Source: Thermoplasmatota archaeon (GTDB lineage: Archaea; Thermoplasmatota; E2; DHVEG-1). From it: 8,797 nucleotides of DNA. Positions 4,283-8,797 of the stretch are shown piece by piece. Position 1 is the first letter of the stretch, and the number at the start of each line of letters is the position of its first letter. The translations under genes were made by a program, and so were the position numbers. Under the pieces are notes generated by a model. It was not told where the DNA came from. It saw only the letters and a program-made list of their open reading frames with translations, and made no database searches. Location: assembly GCA_030605515.1 (NCBI GenBank), contig JAUWIE010000119.1:1-8797 (forward strand), read 5' to 3'.

Positions 4283-5908
4283 CTATTGAATAGAAGAAAT
4301 ACTTTCTTTTTCATGGACAACTTCATTATCTAAGTAAATCCTTGTTTTAAACCAAGTTGTCACACCAGAAGGAACATCAACAGTTAATCTAATTTCTTTT
4401 CTCATTCCAGGTTTTAAATTTGAAATAATATCACGTTCATAGTTTAACTTAATGTTATCCTGTGTATAACAACCACCCTCAACAACGATATCTTCTGCTA
4501 TTCCACTACCAAGATTTTCCACAACTAATGTAACTTTAACAAAATCACCCTTTTCTGTATGTTCAAAAATAGTAAGATTACCATTCTTCCAACTATGAGA
4601 AAGTAACGGTCTTTGTGTTATTGGATAAACTGTTAGGTTTGAACGAGACTTGTAACTATTTGGAATATGCCCAACAGGCGATACTGATGTTGTCTCTAAA
4701 AAATAATATTCTTCAGTATAATACTCATATCCTGACATGGAACTATCTCCATCAAATGCAACGCCAACTGCCATATGATCAGGTAATCTAAAAAGGGCAA
4801 CTTCATAGCCGCCGAGTTGATGTAGTATACTTGCTGTAAGAATTGCTAGATCCTCGCAATCACCTCCGCCATCTTCATTGAAAACTGTTTCAACTGGATA
4901 ACGAGCATATTCGACTGATTTATTCATCACACTGTCCTTTTTATATTCAAGATTTTGTATAAAAGATGCTGCGTAATTTATCCTATCAACATCATCTTCA
5001 TCATTAAAACCAAACATTAAACTGTCAGTAAGAAGTTTGATATAATCATCATCATACTGATCAAAAACATAAACACCATAATCCTCATCATGAATCCTAT
5101 CTGAAGCACTATAATAATCAAATAAAAACTCAGGGTAAGGAATAATCAATCGACGCTTAAGTTGATCATAATTCCATCTAAATTCCTCAACAGGTAGAAT
5201 ATCATCCATAACTATTGAAAAAGAATCAGAGGCTAAATTATCCCCAGCAATATCTTTTATTGACAAGAAAAAATCACTATTTAAAAGAGCATCAGCATCC
5301 TTTTGAATATGTATAGTTACAAAACAATCAACACTCTTAACTTCATTAGAATTAATTACACAGGGCAATACAGAACCAGCTACAACATCAGAATCAATAG
5401 TTACAACAGATGAAAATGGATAAACAGGTACATCTCCAAGGTTTTTAACATATAGATTTAAACCAATTAATGTAAATCCACCTTTCCAATCATCTCTATC
5501 CCACCATCTTTGTTCACAGTTTAAAACTGAAAACATAGGTCCTTTGACTGCAATCTTTTTTTCAAAGATTTCATTATTATTTTTATCATAAGCACGTAAT
5601 TTATATGATCCAGGTGAAACAGTATTTTTATAAGAAGATAAATGAAGAATTGAATCATGATCACCATGGAAAAACAAATCTGAGTCCTGTAGACTACCTA
5701 AAGTATCAAAAAGTTTTACTGTTACCATACCACTACAAGAGAACTTAAATGATAAACTAGGAAAACCCTCATCATCCACAATAGAATAAGATTTTAAAGT
5801 AAAAGACGTCCCAAATAGCCCATCAAAAATACATCCAGAAAAAAAACCAAAACAAAAAATCGTTATAACAATAAATATAATGATTTTTTTACTTAGTTTA
5901 TCTAACAT
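4283..5908 (-). CDS. Secreted lipoprotein with transglutaminase-like (papain-fold) domain
   Basis: This 541-aa protein starts with a lipoprotein signal: charged KLSKK, a hydrophobic stretch (9-22) and the lipobox FSGC, giving an acylated Cys26 on the outer membrane face. Residues about 36-235 look like two beta-sandwich domains. Residues about 300-410 form a transglutaminase-like core: FIQNLEY, the nucleophile motif GGGDCEDLAIL with Cys351, then DHMAVGV with His378. The third catalytic position appears to be Glu405 (YFLETTS) where Asp is usual. Residues about 440-540 form another beta-sandwich with the CARDB-like feature VENLGSG. Archaeal proteins of this type are often peptidases or have unknown substrates rather than being cross-linking enzymes, so the reaction is undetermined. 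It begins 5 bases after the aminotransferase stop and is probably co-transcribed with it. Confidence 0.82.
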   Translation of the reverse strand: MLDKLSKKIIIFIVITIFCFGFFSGCIFDGLFGTSFTLKSYSIVDDEGFPSLSFKFSCSGMVTVKLFDTLGSLQDSDLFFHGDHDSILHLSSYKNTVSPGSYKLRAYDKNNNEIFEKKIAVKGPMFSVLNCEQRWWDRDDWKGGFTLIGLNLYVKNLGDVPVYPFSSVVTIDSDVVAGSVLPCVINSNEVKSVDCFVTIHIQKDADALLNSDFFLSIKDIAGDNLASDSFSIVMDDILPVEEFRWNYDQLKRRLIIPYPEFLFDYYSASDRIHDEDYGVYVFDQYDDDYIKLLTDSLMFGFNDEDDVDRINYAASFIQNLEYKKDSVMNKSVEYARYPVETVFNEDGGGDCEDLAILTASILHQLGGYEVALFRLPDHMAVGVAFDGDSSMSGYEYYTEEYYFLETTSVSPVGHIPNSYKSRSNLTVYPITQRPLLSHSWKNGNLTIFEHTEKGDFVKVTLVVENLGSGIAEDIVVEGGCYTQDNIKLNYERDIISNLKPGMRKEIRLTVDVPSGVTTWFKTRIYLDNEVVHEKESISSIQ

Positions 5909-5913
5909 ATAAG

Positions 5914-7137
5914 CTATAATACTACCCTGGTTTCAAGTTTTTTCTTTATCACATTCCCTAGTCTTTCCATACCTTCCTCAATCTGTTCATTTGAAGCATA
6001 TGAAAAATTAAGCCGCATGGATCTACCACCACCACCATCAACATGAAAAGCCTTTCCATGAACATATGCCACTTTCTGTTTTATAGCATCTAAGAACATT
6101 GTTTCAGTGTCTATACCCTCAGGTAAAGTAGCCCAAGCAAACATACCTCCTTTGGGTTTATTACATATATAGTTATCTGGGAAATATTTCTCCATTGCAT
6201 TCACCATGATATCCCGTTTTGGTTTATACATCTCACATATTTTCATGATATGTAAATCAAGTGATCCATTCCTTATAAATTCATTAACAATAAATTGAGT
6301 AAAAGTATTAGTACAAAGATCTAATGCCTGTTTACAAATAATCATTTTTCTTGCGAGCTTATCCGAAGCAATAGCCCAAGCAAGGCGAAAACCAGGTGAA
6401 AGAATCTTTGAAAAAGTTGAGAGATAAATCACTCGACCTTCGTCATCAAAAGCTTTAATAGGTTTAATATGGGAGATATCAAAGCCAAGTTTCCCATAGG
6501 GATCATCTTCAACAATTACAAGATCATATTCATTTGCTATATCTATAAGTTGTTTCCTCCGAGATTCAGGCATGACAACTCCCGCAGGATTCTGGAATGT
6601 CGGTACAACATAGATAAATTTAGGTTGTATCTCATCTTTCAAGAGTTTTTTTATTGTATCTTGTAAAATATCAATTCTCATACCATCTTTATCAACAGGA
6701 ATACCTGTTAAATTAGCTTCATAGCTTCTAAAAGCATTAATTCCACCAAGATATGTTGGTAATCCAACTAAGGCCATATCACCAGGGTTAAGGAATACTT
6801 TACCAACTGTATCCAATGCTTGCTGTGATCCACTTGTAATAATTACATTATCAGGGTTAATATCTTTCATTCCATCATGTACTGATCTCTCTGCGATAAC
6901 TTCTCTTAACTCTCTTAGTCCTTGAGTGGTACCATACTGAAGAGCGATTGTTCCATGATGTTTTAATACGATTTGTATAACACCTTCTAAATCTTTAATT
7001 GGAAAAGATTTTGGATTTGGAAGACCACCTGCAAAAGAGATGATTTCAGGATCCTGAGTTACTTTTAACAACTCTCGTATCTCTGATTTCCGCATTTTCC
7101 CGGCTCTATCTGAATATAGTCTATCTAGATCAATCAT
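5914..7137 (-). CDS. PLP-dependent aminotransferase, class I/II (2-aminoadipate/aromatic type)
   Basis: This 407-aa enzyme moves an amino group between an amino acid and a 2-oxo acid through pyridoxal phosphate in the cytoplasm. Signatures are clear: ISFAGGLPNPKSFP (33-46), the cofactor phosphate loop TSGSQQALD (101-109), Asn183 in FQNPAG, DDPY with Asp211 and Tyr214, the Schiff-base Lys244 in STFSK, Arg251 in PGFRLAW, and the substrate-carboxylate Arg375 in MRLNFS. The length is normal. The N-terminal pattern is typical of the LysN/ARO8-like group, which includes 2-aminoadipate, aromatic and branched-chain aminotransferases; the exact substrate cannot be told from sequence. No lysine-pathway genes are nearby to decide. 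The ATG at 7137 follows GGGGT about 10 bases upstream. The lipoprotein gene comes 5 bases after the stop. Confidence 0.93.
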   Translation of the reverse strand: MIDLDRLYSDRAGKMRKSEIRELLKVTQDPEIISFAGGLPNPKSFPIKDLEGVIQIVLKHHGTIALQYGTTQGLRELREVIAERSVHDGMKDINPDNVIITSGSQQALDTVGKVFLNPGDMALVGLPTYLGGINAFRSYEANLTGIPVDKDGMRIDILQDTIKKLLKDEIQPKFIYVVPTFQNPAGVVMPESRRKQLIDIANEYDLVIVEDDPYGKLGFDISHIKPIKAFDDEGRVIYLSTFSKILSPGFRLAWAIASDKLARKMIICKQALDLCTNTFTQFIVNEFIRNGSLDLHIMKICEMYKPKRDIMVNAMEKYFPDNYICNKPKGGMFAWATLPEGIDTETMFLDAIKQKVAYVHGKAFHVDGGGGRSMRLNFSYASNEQIEEGMERLGNVIKKKLETRVVL

Positions 7138-7191
7138 GTCTTACAAACCCCTACTACTTTTTGTTTCCCAAATCTGCTTATCTGTTTTTTT

Positions 7192-7206
7192 CTTATATGC
7201 ATTTCG
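7192..7206 (-). promoter_or_regulatory. BRE/TATA promoter of the aminotransferase-lipoprotein operon
   Basis: On the minus strand CGAAATG precedes CATATAAG, a good BRE plus TATA pair. Transcription would begin near 7168-7170, leaving a leader of about 30 bases that holds the GGGGT ribosome binding site of the aminotransferase. The operon can therefore be transcribed independently of the 64-aa gene upstream. Confidence 0.7.
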
Positions 7207-7244
7207 TAAAAAAATTGATATACTTGTAAATTGATAACTGGGCG

Positions 7245-7439
7245 TTATTTTTCTTTTCGTTGCGAAAACAATGGTTTAATATGTTCTTCAAAAGCTGGCA
7301 TTGTCTCAAGAGTATCACGATCAATATTGAAACGATGCATTATATGCAAAGCTAGTTCCTCATCTGATGAAATCTCACCTTTCCGATCAATAAACATTTT
7401 ACTAATCTCTTTGTCCGATTCCAAACTTTCCCTTCCCAT
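7245..7439 (-). CDS. Small hypothetical protein, 64 aa
   Basis: I do not recognise this charged, soluble 64-aa protein. It has no Cys pairs, membrane segment or signal peptide. The predicted core is a helix, DEELALHIMHRFNI, flanked by acidic and basic stretches. There is no ribosome binding site before the ATG at 7439, but a TATA-like TTTTAATA preceded by GAAAAGC lies about 30 bases upstream, which fits a leaderless or near-leaderless transcript. The gene is on the same strand as the aminotransferase, 107 bases upstream, and that gene has its own promoter, so no functional link is implied. Short length and missing homology keep the confidence moderate. Confidence 0.55.
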   Translation of the reverse strand: MGRESLESDKEISKMFIDRKGEISSDEELALHIMHRFNIDRDTLETMPAFEEHIKPLFSQRKEK

Positions 7440-7465
7440 AATATTAACTGTTATTATTTATTAAT

Positions 7466-7480
7466 TATTAAAAGCTTTTC
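7466..7480 (-). promoter_or_regulatory. Probable promoter of the 64-aa gene
   Basis: Read on the minus strand, GAAAAGC is followed by TTTTAATA. The centre of the TATA-like box is about 31 bases before the ATG at 7439, so the transcript would start within a few bases of the start codon. This fits the lack of a ribosome binding site. Confidence 0.5.
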
Positions 7481-7760
7481 CCGTGCAATAAAATCAGGTT
7501 TTTATGTAAAAAATAACAAAAAATAAGGGGAAAACTGGTTATTATAGAGCACCAGTTATCTGTATTAGCAGCATTAGTACTATTACTATTGATATGTAGA
7601 AAACACTTAATATATCTTCTCTTCGGTTATCCTTTATTTTGCTTTCCCAAATGTTGCATCCCGTCCAAGTTATAATTATAAAAATTTGGTTTATGTACCT
7701 TTTTAGCAGGTGAATATGTAATTGAATATGTAGCTAATTAATCAAATAATTCTAAAATTA

Positions 7761-7774
7761 GAAAGATTTATTAG
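7761..7774 (+). promoter_or_regulatory. BRE/TATA promoter of the sugar-nucleotide pyrophosphorylase gene
   Basis: GAAAGA is followed by TTTATTAG, a plausible archaeal BRE plus TATA box. Transcription would begin around 7796-7800, giving a leader of about 22-26 bases with AGGA at 7809-7812, 9 bases before the ATG at 7822. Confidence 0.55.
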
Positions 7775-7821
7775 TACTTTAAAAGCTCTACCAAAAGTAA
7801 GGTAAAATAGGATAGAATCAT

Positions 7822-8797
7822 ATGGAGGCAATTATTCTAGCGGGTGGATTTGGTACAAGATTAAGACCTCTTACATATACAAGAGCAAAATCGTTATTAC
7901 CAATACTAAATAAACCTATGATATCATATTTAATAGAATCTTTACCTAAAGAAACAGAAAAAGTTGTTTTAGCGGTAAATTATCGAAAAAAACAAATTGA
8001 AAAATATTTCAGTGAAACAGATTTTGGAATAGATATCATTGTAAATGATGAACCAAAACCACTTGGGACAGGAGGAGCAGTTAAATTTGCTGAGAAACAT
8101 ATAACTGGTCGTTTTTTTGTATTAAATAGTGATATAATTTGTTCGATAAATCTTGAGGAAATGATAAATTTTCATACTAGAAATAATGCTATTACTACAA
8201 TTTCCCTATGGCCAGTGGAAAATGTCTCTGAATTTGGTGTAGCTGACGTTCAAAATAATGGAAATATTACTGGTTTTGTTGAAAAGCCGAAACCTGAAGA
8301 TGCACCATCGAAGTATATTAACGCAGGAGCGTATTTATTAGAACCTGAGATTCTTGATTATATTGATACTGGTCATCTGATTTCAATGGAGAAAGAGATA
8401 TTCCCTAGAATTATTAGCAATACTGGACGTTTTTTTGGGTTCAAATTTCAAGGTTACTGGATGGATATAGGTAGAATTAGTAGCTATTTCGACATCCATA
8501 GGTTTCTTATAAAAAAGAATAAGATGAACAATTTTCAAGGAGAAAATTGTGAAATACATGGCAAGCTAAAGAAATCCTCCATTGGTGATAATGTCTATAT
8601 CGGTAATAATTCAAAACTGGAATCATCTATTGTTTATAATAATGCTAGAATTGAAGATAATGTTGAAATAAATGGTTGTGTGATTGGTGAAAATTGTAAG
8701 ATAAATCATTTTTCAAAGCTAAAGAACTCAGTATTAGGTGATAATGAAGTTATTAAAGAAAAAAGTATTCTTGAAAACAAAATAATTTGGTCTCAAT
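7822..8797 (+). CDS. Sugar-1-phosphate nucleotidyltransferase with left-handed beta-helix tail (3' end beyond window)
   Basis: Only the first 325 codons are present; the frame is open to the window end. The protein joins a nucleoside triphosphate and a sugar 1-phosphate to make an NDP-sugar and pyrophosphate. The GT-A-fold domain shows the nucleotide-binding signature LAGGFGTRLRPLT (6-18), Lys23 in the RAKSLLPILNKP segment, PLGTGGA (80-86), the metal-binding Asp104 in LNSD, VEKPK (153-157), NAGAYLLEP and YWMDIG (212-217). From about residue 240 the hexapeptide rhythm (SSIGDNVYIG, GCVIGENCKI, NSVLGDNEVI) marks a left-handed beta-helix. This architecture is common in archaeal mannose-1-phosphate guanylyltransferase and glucose-1-phosphate uridylyl/thymidylyltransferase homologues; the nucleotide and sugar cannot be fixed from sequence. 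The product would feed glycan or cell-surface synthesis. Confidence 0.92.
   Translation, partial: MEAIILAGGFGTRLRPLTYTRAKSLLPILNKPMISYLIESLPKETEKVVLAVNYRKKQIEKYFSETDFGIDIIVNDEPKPLGTGGAVKFAEKHITGRFFVLNSDIICSINLEEMINFHTRNNAITTISLWPVENVSEFGVADVQNNGNITGFVEKPKPEDAPSKYINAGAYLLEPEILDYIDTGHLISMEKEIFPRIISNTGRFFGFKFQGYWMDIGRISSYFDIHRFLIKKNKMNNFQGENCEIHGKLKKSSIGDNVYIGNNSKLESSIVYNNARIEDNVEINGCVIGENCKINHFSKLKNSVLGDNEVIKEKSILENKIIWSQ

Larger units (their letters stand above)
7440..7821. other. Intergenic region between divergent genes
   Basis: I see no gene in this 382-base stretch. It holds the promoter of the 64-aa gene at its left end and that of the pyrophosphorylase at its right end. Two small repeats are visible: an inverted repeat AACTGGT (7533-7539) with ACCAGTT (7551-7557), and a 12-base-period direct repeat of TGAATATGTA (7711-7720 and 7723-7732). 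Either could be a regulator site. Confidence 0.6.

Noticed and set aside
7440..7821. A further small gene or non-coding RNA in the intergenic gap
   Set aside because: Every frame on both strands is interrupted at short intervals as far as I could follow, and only short repeats and promoter elements stand out.

Overview
The window is archaeal DNA. Three independent signs say so: an archaeal-type RNase P RNA gene, several promoters with a purine-rich BRE followed by a TATA box about 25-28 bases before the expected transcript start, and a histone-fold protein. The DNA is AT-rich. The chromosomal aminotransferase and lipoprotein recall Thermoplasmatota or related Euryarchaeota, but that placement is an impression from memory, not a computed result.

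Left part (1-3794, all genes on +): one arm of an integrated mobile element, either a plasmid or a provirus. It opens with a cluster of inverted repeats (36-100), a TATA box (121-128) and a very AT-rich stretch with direct repeats and two palindromes (to 579). A tight run of six overlapping or nearly abutting genes follows: an AT-hook plus ribbon-helix-helix protein, a small basic protein of unknown function, a winged-helix protein with an unrecognised C-terminal domain, a divergent histone-fold protein, a small basic protein, and a tyrosine recombinase (integrase). At least four of the six look like DNA-binding or DNA-rearranging proteins, so the module appears to handle DNA control, packaging, maintenance and integration. 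The left end of the element is not visible, and no att-site repeat was found inside the window.

Junction (3795-3875): a GC-richer patch with a composite stem-loop and a repeated GGGGCTA. It lies between the integrase stop and the 3' end of the RNase P RNA, so the element probably inserted beside that RNA gene.

Middle and right (3876-7439, all on -): chromosomal genes. In transcription order they are a 64-aa unknown protein, a class I/II PLP-dependent aminotransferase of the 2-aminoadipate/aromatic type, a secreted lipoprotein with a transglutaminase-like core (5 bases after the aminotransferase, so probably one operon), and the RNase P RNA with its own promoter.

Right edge (7440-8797): a 382-base intergenic region with divergent promoters and small repeats, then on + the first 325 codons of a sugar-nucleotide pyrophosphorylase with a left-handed beta-helix tail, cut by the window end.
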